Shown in pieces: positions 1-7,094 of a DNA stretch of 8,528 bases (within the stretch, counting starts at the first letter, position 1; each line of letters begins with the position of its first letter). The notes below the pieces were generated by a model, which had not been told where the DNA came from, searched no databases, and saw only the letters and a program-made list of their open reading frames with translations. The stretch is from an uncultured Verrucomicrobiales bacterium (GTDB taxonomy: Bacteria; Verrucomicrobiota; Verrucomicrobiia; Verrucomicrobiales; Akkermansiaceae), in contig CALFDI010000251.1 in the NCBI GenBank assembly GCA_937952875.1, positions 1 through 8,528 on the forward strand, given 5' to 3'. A program made the translations under genes and the position numbers.

Positions 1-1
1 C

Positions 2-1585
2 CGAGTGGCTCCAGACAAGTTCGAGCGTAGCTATATGCAACACGCTACAGACATCCATCACAGAACTCGCCTCTGTGGAGAATGGACAATTCCTGGCCGC
101 ACCCCTGTCGATCAGCTCCTTCAACTACTCAAAAATTCAAACATCATTCCTGTAACAGATGCAGCCTACGTCTTAGGCCAAACATCTACGAGTGCAGACG
201 TGTTAAAAGAAGTCGAAGCTGCTGCACGGAAACACCCGAATAGCATTTCCATCGCCTACTCAGCTGCAGCTCTCGCCTCACGAGTCGATGGCTCATCATG
301 GAGTGTTAGACTGAAAAAAGCACTAGATGACGATGCTAGAAGCACAATCGAACCACTCATTGAGACGTTAAGCGATGACTCAAAGACAGAGAATGAGCAC
401 ACAAATGCTATCGAAGGACTCATCCGCACCAAAGACCGCATCACTACAGATCTCGTAGATCCCGCGATTCTCGTGAAACGCTATCTCTCTTTGGATAAGG
501 CGAACGTTCGCTTCCGCAAGCGGGACCTTTCAAAACTCCTCATCGCAATCACTCCACCAGAGACTATCGACGTTCTCATTCCTCTCGCTACGCGTGATAG
601 GGCAATCATGGAGCGTCTCCTTCTCATCTCTCAAGATGCTGCACTGACCGCGATAAAGAACGATCCAAAAAGCGAGCACTTAGGAAAGCAAATCAAGGAA
701 TTCTACCAGCGCAAGCAGATCGGGTCAGACTTCATCATCAGCTTGTTAAAAGATGAATCTCCAGATGTGTATACCTTACCCTTATCTGCTATTACACGGG
801 GCCTTCCACACCAAGGCTTTACAGGTCCGCTGCGTGATCTAACGCAAAGGCTCCCCGAAAAAACAAAGGAGACTGCTAAGCTTCACGCAGATGTCGTCAA
901 AGCGCTCCATAGCTCGATGAATCAACGCATCCAGTCAGAATCAAATAAGGAAGACGCTAAGAGTGCGGCATATGCGAAATCCTGGAATTCCGTATTTACG
1001 AACAAGCACCTCGATCTCGCACCTCTCGCGACCTACGTGAGTCAACACACGAATCTTCCTGAAGGCGCTCAGCCTCCACTAATGGAGCTAGATTACGTGC
1101 GGGACTTCCCAACTGAGCGAAATAAGAAACAGCCTCTTGCTGAACTCTATTTGGCCTTCGGAGGAGACGCAGGACGCGAACGGGTCGAAGAGCTAATCTT
1201 TAATAATTCTCTTACTCCAAACGCGCAGGGAGCCGCGCTCTATCAGCTCGTCAAATTAGATAGCGCAAGCCTTGTGACCTATCTTCCTGAGATTCAGGAA
1301 AAAACTCCGTCTTTCTTTGAAGGCTCAGATTCTGCAAATAAAGCCTTTGTAAAGGAGCTCGTAAATGAGCCACTCGAGATCGACGAAAAAGCCTTCTTTC
1401 CTCTTCTCAAAACCAAAGACCAAGCCTTTCTCGAAGCTGTCATCACAATTCTCGGACAGATCGGCACGAAGACGAGCTTAGCCATCCTGCCAAAAATACT
1501 AGAGGTTCATTCTGATCTCGACACGAGCGCTCTAGAGACAGCCATCAGAAATAGCACGGCCGCGATCAATAGGCGAAATAGATAA
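2..1585 (+). CDS. Alpha-helical repeat (HEAT-like) protein, 5' end missing
   Basis: I do not recognise the family. The reading frame is open to the left edge (the codon at 2-4 is CGA), so the GTG at 5 is probably an internal valine and this is the C-terminal part, at least 526 residues, of a longer protein. The visible part has no signal peptide, membrane segment or cysteine cluster; it has one cysteine, near residue 24 counted from the GTG. It is rich in Leu, Ala, Lys, Glu and Asp and reads as successive amphipathic helices separated by short polar turns. The last unit, about residues 470-526, has the helix-turn-helix pattern of a HEAT/ARM-type repeat, with an AINRR ending like many such units. 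Such folds usually serve as protein-binding scaffolds; any role here is inference. The TAA stop shares its last A with the thiD start, so the two are probably translationally coupled. A TPR-like solenoid is the main alternative. Confidence 0.7.
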   Translation, partial: RVAPDKFERSYMQHATDIHHRTRLCGEWTIPGRTPVDQLLQLLKNSNIIPVTDAAYVLGQTSTSADVLKEVEAAARKHPNSISIAYSAAALASRVDGSSWSVRLKKALDDDARSTIEPLIETLSDDSKTENEHTNAIEGLIRTKDRITTDLVDPAILVKRYLSLDKANVRFRKRDLSKLLIAITPPETIDVLIPLATRDRAIMERLLLISQDAALTAIKNDPKSEHLGKQIKEFYQRKQIGSDFIISLLKDESPDVYTLPLSAITRGLPHQGFTGPLRDLTQRLPEKTKETAKLHADVVKALHSSMNQRIQSESNKEDAKSAAYAKSWNSVFTNKHLDLAPLATYVSQHTNLPEGAQPPLMELDYVRDFPTERNKKQPLAELYLAFGGDAGRERVEELIFNNSLTPNAQGAALYQLVKLDSASLVTYLPEIQEKTPSFFEGSDSANKAFVKELVNEPLEIDEKAFFPLLKTKDQAFLEAVITILGQIGTKTSLAILPKILEVHSDLDTSALETAIRNSTAAINRRNR

Positions 1586-2388
1586 TGACTCACGTCGCGC
1601 TCACGATTGCAGGCTTTGACTGCTGTGCAGGTGCTGGTCTTCAGGCTGATCTCAAGACCTTTTCTGCATTCGGAGTCCATGGCCTCACGGCTGTGACATG
1701 CATCGTTGCAGAGACGCCTCTTGAGGTCACGCGAATCGATCCAGTCGAGGCAGAGATGCTGACTGAGCAGCTACGCCTACTACTCGACCGTTATCCCATC
1801 TCTGCGATTAAGACTGGAATGCTCTATGATTCACCTCAAATCAATGCAGTCGCTCTCGCCTTGGAAGGAACGACGACTTCACTCGTCGTAGACCCTGTCA
1901 TGCTCGCATCGACTGGTGACTCACTGCTCAAGCCTGAAGCTCTCGCCCTTTTCCAAGAGAAAATCCTGCCCATAGCCTCAGTTATTACGCCGAATAGAGA
2001 CGAAGCTGAATTTCTGATTGGCCGGCGCATTTCTGATAGCCAAAGCGCGGAAGACATCGCCCGCGAACTCGCTCAACGCTACGATTGCACATGCATTTTA
2101 AAAGGAGGCCATCTCGATCATACACACGGCGCTGTGGATATCGTCGCGACAGCTGAAGATATGATGCATCTCCATGCAGACTGGATAGACATCCCTTCGG
2201 CCCACGGCACAGGCTGCACCTTTGCGGCAGCCGTCACAGCTGGATTAGCGAAAGGCCTAGCGATCCCGGAAGCGGCCGCACACGCGAAGGAATTCGTCAC
2301 CCGTGCACTCACACGCGCTCACACATGGGAACAAGCGGACGGGCAGAGCCTTATCGCTCTCGATCAGACCCTTTCTCCACATTCTTGA
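1585..2388 (+). CDS. thiD: Hydroxymethylpyrimidine/phosphomethylpyrimidine kinase
   Basis: ThiD phosphorylates 4-amino-5-hydroxymethyl-2-methylpyrimidine (HMP) and then HMP phosphate to the pyrophosphate, which ThiE joins to the thiazole unit in thiamine synthesis; it is cytoplasmic. The 267 residues match the usual length of this ribokinase-fold family. The substrate-binding start reads AGFDCCAGAGLQADLKTF (residues 9-26). KTGML follows at 76-80, VVDPVM at 101-106, TPN at 135-137 and KGGH at 173-176. The anion-hole/catalytic signature HGTGC is at 207-211; its cysteine is typical of HMP kinases. Where most relatives have AGSD, this one has AGFD, followed by CCAGAG rather than the common PSGGAG. 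The ATG at 1585 overlaps the preceding stop by one base. No other thiamine gene and no TPP riboswitch are visible. Pyridoxal kinase activity, seen in some relatives, cannot be excluded. Confidence 0.93.
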   Translation: MTHVALTIAGFDCCAGAGLQADLKTFSAFGVHGLTAVTCIVAETPLEVTRIDPVEAEMLTEQLRLLLDRYPISAIKTGMLYDSPQINAVALALEGTTTSLVVDPVMLASTGDSLLKPEALALFQEKILPIASVITPNRDEAEFLIGRRISDSQSAEDIARELAQRYDCTCILKGGHLDHTHGAVDIVATAEDMMHLHADWIDIPSAHGTGCTFAAAVTAGLAKGLAIPEAAAHAKEFVTRALTRAHTWEQADGQSLIALDQTLSPHS

Positions 2389-2399
2389 TTTCTGACTTT

Positions 2400-2942
2400 A
2401 TGGCCGATCCAATTCCACCTGCTTTTCACTCAGTCGAGCATGATTCTCCCTTTTCCAGCTGTTGCCGCTGTGAGAGACCTCTCGATGAGATCGGGGAGCC
2501 ATACGTCATTAATAAACAGTTCGACCGCGGCGAATGTGTGCTCGAGTTCGCCCTCTGCCAACCGTGCCACATCAGTGTGACGGATGACATGTCTGAAGAA
2601 TCGAAAGAAACGACACAAAAGTTCTTCGAAGAGAATACCGATATGGATGCGCGATCAGAAGAACTCACTGATGCAGATCCTGAAGACTGGATACGCCACT
2701 GCATCGCCTGTGGGAAGATCCCGAACAGCAAAGAGTCTTTCTCACTCGGCGGCATGGTCATGGACGGTGGATTCGTCTTCGATCCCTATCCACTTATGGT
2801 CTGTGGTGACTGTCAGTCAGAAGTCGAAAGCCGCCTTTCAGCACAGACAAAGCGCAGATGGGATCGCTTTATCAGTGACCACTTCGACGGCCCTCCAGAA
2901 AATGCGGAGGCTCCACCCAAGAGAACTCCAATGCTTATCTAG
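2400..2942 (+). CDS. Hypothetical protein with twin four-cysteine zinc-ribbon-like modules
   Basis: I do not recognise this 180-residue protein. It has four CxxC knuckles: C21-x2-C24 with C53-x2-C56, and C101-x2-C104 with C135-x2-C138. Each pair is separated by about 28-30 residues, giving two similar modules that could each bind one zinc ion. Both modules end in a hydrophobic stretch just before the second knuckle (VLEFALCQPC and DPYPLMVCGDC), which suggests an internal duplication. Residues 61-96 between them form an acidic, probably flexible linker. C22 and C46 are extra cysteines. There is no signal peptide or membrane segment, so a cytoplasmic place is likely. I chose the ATG at 2400, 11 bases after thiD; the frame is open upstream to an ATG at 2325, but that start would overlap thiD by 64 bases. 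Nucleic-acid or protein binding is possible; the function is unknown. Confidence 0.8.
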   Translation: MADPIPPAFHSVEHDSPFSSCCRCERPLDEIGEPYVINKQFDRGECVLEFALCQPCHISVTDDMSEESKETTQKFFEENTDMDARSEELTDADPEDWIRHCIACGKIPNSKESFSLGGMVMDGGFVFDPYPLMVCGDCQSEVESRLSAQTKRRWDRFISDHFDGPPENAEAPPKRTPMLI

Positions 2943-2956
2943 GAAATTCGCTCTTA

Positions 2957-2986
2957 TGTGAAGATTTCGAGAAGGAATTCTTCACA
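2957..2986. other. Intergenic inverted repeat (hairpin), possible terminator or processing site
   Basis: An 8-bp perfect stem pairs TGTGAAGA (2957-2964) with TCTTCACA (2979-2986). After one T-T mismatch the stem continues for three pairs (2966-2968 with 2975-2977), closing a six-base loop. It lies 14 bases after the stop of the cysteine-rich gene and about 65 bases before the PBP start. No T-run follows on the + strand, so it is not a classical intrinsic terminator. It could still mark the end of the first transcript or stabilise its 3' end. Confidence 0.4.
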
Positions 2987-3051
2987 GAGAAAGTGATAAG
3001 TTTGCTTGGCTATCAGGGCCTCGTTGTGAATGGTTTTTGTCACACGATCAC

Positions 3052-5364
3052 ATGGCAGCCACTAAGAAAAGAAAGCCTCGCAAGAAACCGTCTCGTTCTC
3101 GAAAGAAGGCGGCGGCAAAACGTGGACTCTTCTCTAAACTCTTTGGCTGGCCATTTCGTCTTGTAAACAGAATCACCGAGGGATTCCCCTTCATCCTGCG
3201 CTGGCCATTCCGGCTGGCTGGCTGGTCTGCCGTGATTGGCTTTATCGCACTCCTGATTCTTTCAGCCGTCTATTACACACGCGCTCTTAAATACGACATG
3301 GCAGACGTCGCGATTATGCCTGAGCGTAATATCATCTACGATGTGAAGGGACGTGAAATAGGTCGTATGCATGGAGAACAACGCGATATCGTCTCACTGG
3401 CTGATATTTCAGAAAACGCTCAAAAAGCCATTCTCGCACGTGAGGATGCTCGCTTCTACAATCACGGCGCTGTCGATCCCAAGGGTATCCTGCGTATGAT
3501 CTATCAGAATATCAAACGCGGTAGCATGGCTCAAGGCGCATCAACGATCACGATGCAGCTCGCTCGGAACTCTTTCACCCTCGGCGGCAAAACCATTGAC
3601 CGGAAATTTCTCGAGATCGCTGTCGCCTTCCGGATAGAAGCCGCTTACGAGAAGGACGAAATTCTTCAGCACTACTGTAACCGAATCTTCTGGGGGCATT
3701 CTATTCAGGGTATCGAAGAAGCCAGTCGCACGTATTTTGAAAAGAATGCAAAAGACCTCAGCTTATCTGAAGCAGCCCTTCTCGCGGGCATCGTGCGCGG
3801 ACCGAATGCCTTCTCCCCTTTCAAAAATCTCAATAAAGCGGAGCGTGAACGAAACACCACTTTAGCGAGTATGGTGCGGCACAACTTCATTACAAAATCT
3901 CAAGCTGATACCGCAAAGGCTGAGCCCATCACTATCCGTCCAGAAGGCCGTCGCATTATTCAGAATAGCTATGCGATGAGCATCATTCGCGAAGAGCTCG
4001 AACTGATCCTAGCTCGCGAAAATATCCGACTAGGTGGATTAAATATTCACACGACCATCGACTCTCAGCTTCAAAAAATCGCCGTCCAGTCACTCAATAC
4101 ACGACTTTCTCATATAGAAAAACGGCGTGGCTACCCGCACCAGACCCGCGCCCAGTTTCAGAGGAAAAAGAAAACGAACAGAGAAGATCCCGCTTATATC
4201 CAAGGAGCCCTCGTCGCTCTCGATAACTCAACAGGAGCGATTCGCACTATCGTTGGTGGTCGAGATGCAGGTGAGTCGCAATTCAACCGCGCCACTCATG
4301 CCAAGAGGCAAGTCGGCTCTCTTTTCAAACCCTTCGTCTACATCGGCGCCTTCGAAGAAGGACTTCAGCCGCAAACACTCATCGATGACGGCCCTCTCGG
4401 CGCAAACGAAATCGATGGCACACGTGGATGGAAACTCCGGAATTCCGACGGTAAATTCAAAGGCATGAAGCCAGCATCATACGGGCTCATCCGCTCGCGC
4501 AATACGATGTCTGTGCGAGTAGGCGACTACGCCGGGCTAAAAAGAACGATCAAAATCGCAGAAGACGCGGGCTTCTCCACAAAGATACCACGCACACCGA
4601 GTTCTTATCTAGGATCGTGGGAGGCCACTCCTTGGGAAGTCGCCAGCGCCTACAGCATCTTCCCGAATCATGGGATTAGAAATCGTCCTTACTTGATCTC
4701 TCGTATTACAAATGCCGCAGGCAACATCGTCTACCAAACTCCTGTGATTAACTATCCTGCCACGCGCCCGGGGCCGACATGGATGACCTCGCAGATCATG
4801 CGAGAGGTCACACGCTCTGGCACCGGCGCTCGCGTTCGCAGTATGGGCTTTAAAGCTGACTCTGCAGGGAAGACAGGCACCACAAATGAATACCGTGACG
4901 CTTGGTTCGCCGGCTACACCAGCGACCTCACCTGCGCCGTGTGGGTCGGCATGGATGATAACTCTCCTACGGTCAACGGTGGCTATGGATCAGAACTCGC
5001 CCTCCCTGTCTGGGTAGATCTCATGAGCGGAGCAGCACGGCTCGGCTATCGAGCGAATTCTCTCAACATCAACATGCCAATGGTCGAGTGTCAGCTATGT
5101 AATCTCTCAGGGAAAAGAGCCACACAAGGGTGTCGAAACAACAAGACAGCCTACAACACAAGAGTCCCAAGCGGTGTGGCTCCCGATGCCAATGACTACT
5201 GCCCGATTCACCCGATTCAGGCCCAGCCAGTCAACCCACGCAACCTCCCTCCTCAGCCGCCACGGGCAGTCATCGTGGAAGAGCCTATCCCAGCTGAGCC
5301 TGTTCGACGCCCACTTCCGGCAGGCCGAGTCCCGCAACCCATCCCAGCAGAGCCTGTGCGTTAA
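3052..5364 (+). CDS. Class A penicillin-binding protein, bifunctional glycosyltransferase/transpeptidase (PBP1A type)
   Basis: This enzyme polymerises lipid II into glycan strands and crosslinks the peptides on the outer face of the inner membrane. The 770 residues begin with a Lys/Arg-rich cytoplasmic segment (about 5-24), then two WPFRL motifs (33-37, 51-55) and one membrane helix (about 57-75). The GT51 domain has the catalytic Glu131 in REDARFYNHG, QGASTITMQL, a second key Glu188 in RKFLE, and a late SEAALLAGIVRGPNAFSP motif. A basic stretch (about 355-378) precedes the transpeptidase domain, which has S423-LF-K426, S482-R-N484 and K607-T-G609, so both activities look intact. The C-terminus has four cysteines (680, 683, 694, 717), then a proline-rich tail with two PIPAEPVR copies. 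I preferred the ATG at 3052 over the in-frame TTG at 3037; neither has a Shine-Dalgarno sequence. A related gene follows after 24 bases. Confidence 0.95.
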   Translation: MAATKKRKPRKKPSRSRKKAAAKRGLFSKLFGWPFRLVNRITEGFPFILRWPFRLAGWSAVIGFIALLILSAVYYTRALKYDMADVAIMPERNIIYDVKGREIGRMHGEQRDIVSLADISENAQKAILAREDARFYNHGAVDPKGILRMIYQNIKRGSMAQGASTITMQLARNSFTLGGKTIDRKFLEIAVAFRIEAAYEKDEILQHYCNRIFWGHSIQGIEEASRTYFEKNAKDLSLSEAALLAGIVRGPNAFSPFKNLNKAERERNTTLASMVRHNFITKSQADTAKAEPITIRPEGRRIIQNSYAMSIIREELELILARENIRLGGLNIHTTIDSQLQKIAVQSLNTRLSHIEKRRGYPHQTRAQFQRKKKTNREDPAYIQGALVALDNSTGAIRTIVGGRDAGESQFNRATHAKRQVGSLFKPFVYIGAFEEGLQPQTLIDDGPLGANEIDGTRGWKLRNSDGKFKGMKPASYGLIRSRNTMSVRVGDYAGLKRTIKIAEDAGFSTKIPRTPSSYLGSWEATPWEVASAYSIFPNHGIRNRPYLISRITNAAGNIVYQTPVINYPATRPGPTWMTSQIMREVTRSGTGARVRSMGFKADSAGKTGTTNEYRDAWFAGYTSDLTCAVWVGMDDNSPTVNGGYGSELALPVWVDLMSGAARLGYRANSLNINMPMVECQLCNLSGKRATQGCRNNKTAYNTRVPSGVAPDANDYCPIHPIQAQPVNPRNLPPQPPRAVIVEEPIPAEPVRRPLPAGRVPQPIPAEPVR
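5284..5361 (+). repeat. Two direct PIPAEPVR-coding repeats in the proline-rich PBP tail
   Basis: Two 24-base units at 5284-5307 and 5338-5361 each encode PIPAEPVR. They match at 20 of 24 bases, and all four differences fall at third codon positions and are silent. The repeat is therefore kept at protein level. It ends exactly at the stop codon, so the last eight residues of the protein are the second copy. Confidence 0.75.
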
Positions 5365-5388
5365 TGCATACCCCTTCTTTCTATCACC

Positions 5389-7050
5389 GTGGCTAAGCAA
5401 CGCACTCGATCTAACAGGAAACGAAAACGTCGTTCATTCTTTGCAACCATTACGTTTTACGGTTCATGGCTTCTCGGTCTGAGCATAGTGCTCTTCATCT
5501 GCCTTATCCTGATATATGGATATCGCGCTAGCCAGTTCAACATGGACAAGGTCGCAGAGATCCCTGCCGGCGCCACCGTCTACGATTCTTCTGGTAGAAA
5601 AATCACAACACTCAAAGGCGGTCGCGACTTAGCTGATCGGCAAGACCTTCCTGAGTTCCTGATAGATTGCCTCCTCGCGCGGGAAGACGCTCGTTTTTAT
5701 GAGCATGGAGGAGTTGATTGGCTAGGCCTAGTCCGGGCAACAGTTAGAAACCTTAGAGACAGATCATTTACCCAAGGCGCATCGACTCTCTCGATGCAAC
5801 TCTCTCGGAACACATACTCTATCCGCGCTAAATCCATCGATCGCAAGCTCCTCGAAATCGCCATTACTAAGCGAATCGAAGATCACTATTCGAAGAACGA
5901 AATCCTGACTCACTACCTGAACCGTATTTACTTCGGCTCCGGGTGCTACGGAATCGACTCAGCTGCAGAAAAGTATTTCAACCGAGATGTCTCGAAGCTG
6001 AGCAAAGGACAGAGCGCTCTTCTTGTCGGCATCATCCGAGGCCCTCACATCTTTAGCCCACTTCGGAATTTAAAAGGCGCGACTTCACAGAGAAATCAAG
6101 TGCTGAACCGTCTCATCGCTCAAGAGAAAATTAGCAAAGAAGAGGCCGAAGCAATCAAAGCTGAACCTCTTTACCTACAAAAAAAAAGAGAACACAGCGA
6201 TGACCGCACCTATGCCGTGCAGGCCGCACGACGCCATCTCGATGAAGTGGTGACCGATACGCAGCTCACTTCGGAAGGACTAGCCATCCATACGACGCTA
6301 GACCTCGCTCTACAGGCACGTGTGGACACTCTGATCGACGATATTTTTCAAGCTCTAGACTCTCAGCCCCAGACCAATCCAGAAGACGATCTCCAATGCG
6401 CCGCAGTCGTAATAGAGAATGAGTCAGGAGCAATCCGTGCACTCACCGGAGGGCGAGATTTTTCAAAATCAAAATTCAACCGCGCACTCGATGCCAAGCG
6501 TCCGCTAGGTCCGGGCTTCGAGGTCTTTCTCAATGCTTTGGCCCGTGAGCGCGGCATGTTACCTATCGTAGGAAATCCCGTCATCACAGCGCGTCAGCTC
6601 GGTCAACGTGAACTCATTTCACTCCTCCCTCGCCTCGGCCTAACAGGTCCTTATGGAGAGGGTGATGACATCGCCAGAGGAGTCATGCTCAGCACTCCAC
6701 TTCTAACAGCCACAGCTCTGACGACTTTGAGTAAGGGCGGTCATTACCCTCGCACACATCTCATCGATTCCATTCAGACACACTCTGGGGAGAAACTTTT
6801 TTCAAATAGTCATTCTCATCAGACTGTCTTAAAAGAAACGGCTGCTGCGGAAGGCCTGAGCCTACTCGGCCGAGACGGCGTTTTCTTGTGTGATACGAAT
6901 AACGCGCGCAACATCTGGATCTACTCATCTTCTGAACGCCTTACCTCCGTCATATGGCTCGGCTATGATATGCCAAAGCCCATCCCGAATTACGAGAGAT
7001 CTAAGAAATCGATTCTAAATGCGGCCGTTCGCTATCGGAATGGAGGATAA
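5389..7050 (+). CDS. GT51 peptidoglycan glycosyltransferase with degenerate (inactive) transpeptidase domain
   Basis: This is a shorter relative (553 residues) of the upstream class A PBP. It starts with a Lys/Arg-rich segment (about 3-15) and one membrane helix (about 22-44). The GT51 domain looks complete: Glu99 in REDARFYEHGG, QGASTLSMQLSRN, Glu156 in RKLLE, then NEILTHYLNRIYFGS and GIIRGPHIFSP. It should therefore polymerise glycan strands. The C-terminal part (about 335-535) still aligns with a transpeptidase (ESGAIRALTGGRD, FNRALDAKR, VIWLGYD), but the SxxK site reads P375-G-F-E378. No SxN motif is found, and KTG is replaced (GRDG at 494-497 or FLC at 499-501). The span from the first to the third motif is about 60 residues shorter than in the sister. 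Crosslinking and beta-lactam acylation should be absent. The start is a GTG 24 bases after the sister gene, with no Shine-Dalgarno; no other start precedes the basic segment and helix. Confidence 0.9.
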   Translation: MAKQRTRSNRKRKRRSFFATITFYGSWLLGLSIVLFICLILIYGYRASQFNMDKVAEIPAGATVYDSSGRKITTLKGGRDLADRQDLPEFLIDCLLAREDARFYEHGGVDWLGLVRATVRNLRDRSFTQGASTLSMQLSRNTYSIRAKSIDRKLLEIAITKRIEDHYSKNEILTHYLNRIYFGSGCYGIDSAAEKYFNRDVSKLSKGQSALLVGIIRGPHIFSPLRNLKGATSQRNQVLNRLIAQEKISKEEAEAIKAEPLYLQKKREHSDDRTYAVQAARRHLDEVVTDTQLTSEGLAIHTTLDLALQARVDTLIDDIFQALDSQPQTNPEDDLQCAAVVIENESGAIRALTGGRDFSKSKFNRALDAKRPLGPGFEVFLNALARERGMLPIVGNPVITARQLGQRELISLLPRLGLTGPYGEGDDIARGVMLSTPLLTATALTTLSKGGHYPRTHLIDSIQTHSGEKLFSNSHSHQTVLKETAAAEGLSLLGRDGVFLCDTNNARNIWIYSSSERLTSVIWLGYDMPKPIPNYERSKKSILNAAVRYRNGG

Positions 7051-7070
7051 CTCCATGACTTGCCAGTGAC

Positions 7071-7094
7071 TGCGTGGAACGCTAGCGTGACGCT
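7071..7094. promoter_or_regulatory. Cluster of alternating ACGCT/AGCGT half-sites abutting the ogt start
   Basis: The last 24 bases before the ogt ATG read TGCGT-gga-ACGCT-AGCGT-g-ACGCT. This contains a perfect 10-bp palindrome ACGCTAGCGT (7079-7088) and two possible small hairpins with 4-bp stems and 3-base loops (7072-7082 and 7084-7094). It could be an operator or an mRNA structure covering the start region. No regulator is known from the sequence, and its function is inference. Confidence 0.35.

Noticed and set aside
2325..2399. Upstream ATG at 2325 as the start of the cysteine-rich protein
   Set aside because: It would add 25 residues of unlike composition and overlap thiD by 64 bases; the ATG at 2400 fits the gap and begins just before the first cysteine module.
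2426..2761. 111-codon open frame on the minus strand
   Set aside because: It is opposite the cysteine-rich gene, Ser-rich, with no recognisable domain.
3002..3031. Promoter-like TTGCTT with a -10 near 3025-3031 before the first PBP
   Set aside because: The best -10 options match only three of six bases at 17-18 base spacing.
3037..3051. TTG at 3037 as start of the first PBP
   Set aside because: It adds only five residues, has no ribosome site, and an ATG follows at 3052 just before the basic N-terminus; it cannot be fully excluded.
5389..7050. Frameshift or sequencing error as the cause of the missing transpeptidase motifs
   Set aside because: Sequence on both sides of each lost motif aligns with the upstream PBP in the same frame up to VIWLGYD near the C-terminus.
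7060..7088. Promoter-like TTGCCA and TAGCGT pair before ogt
   Set aside because: The -35 is fair, but the -10 matches only three of six bases and lies inside the palindromic cluster, leaving almost no leader before the ATG.
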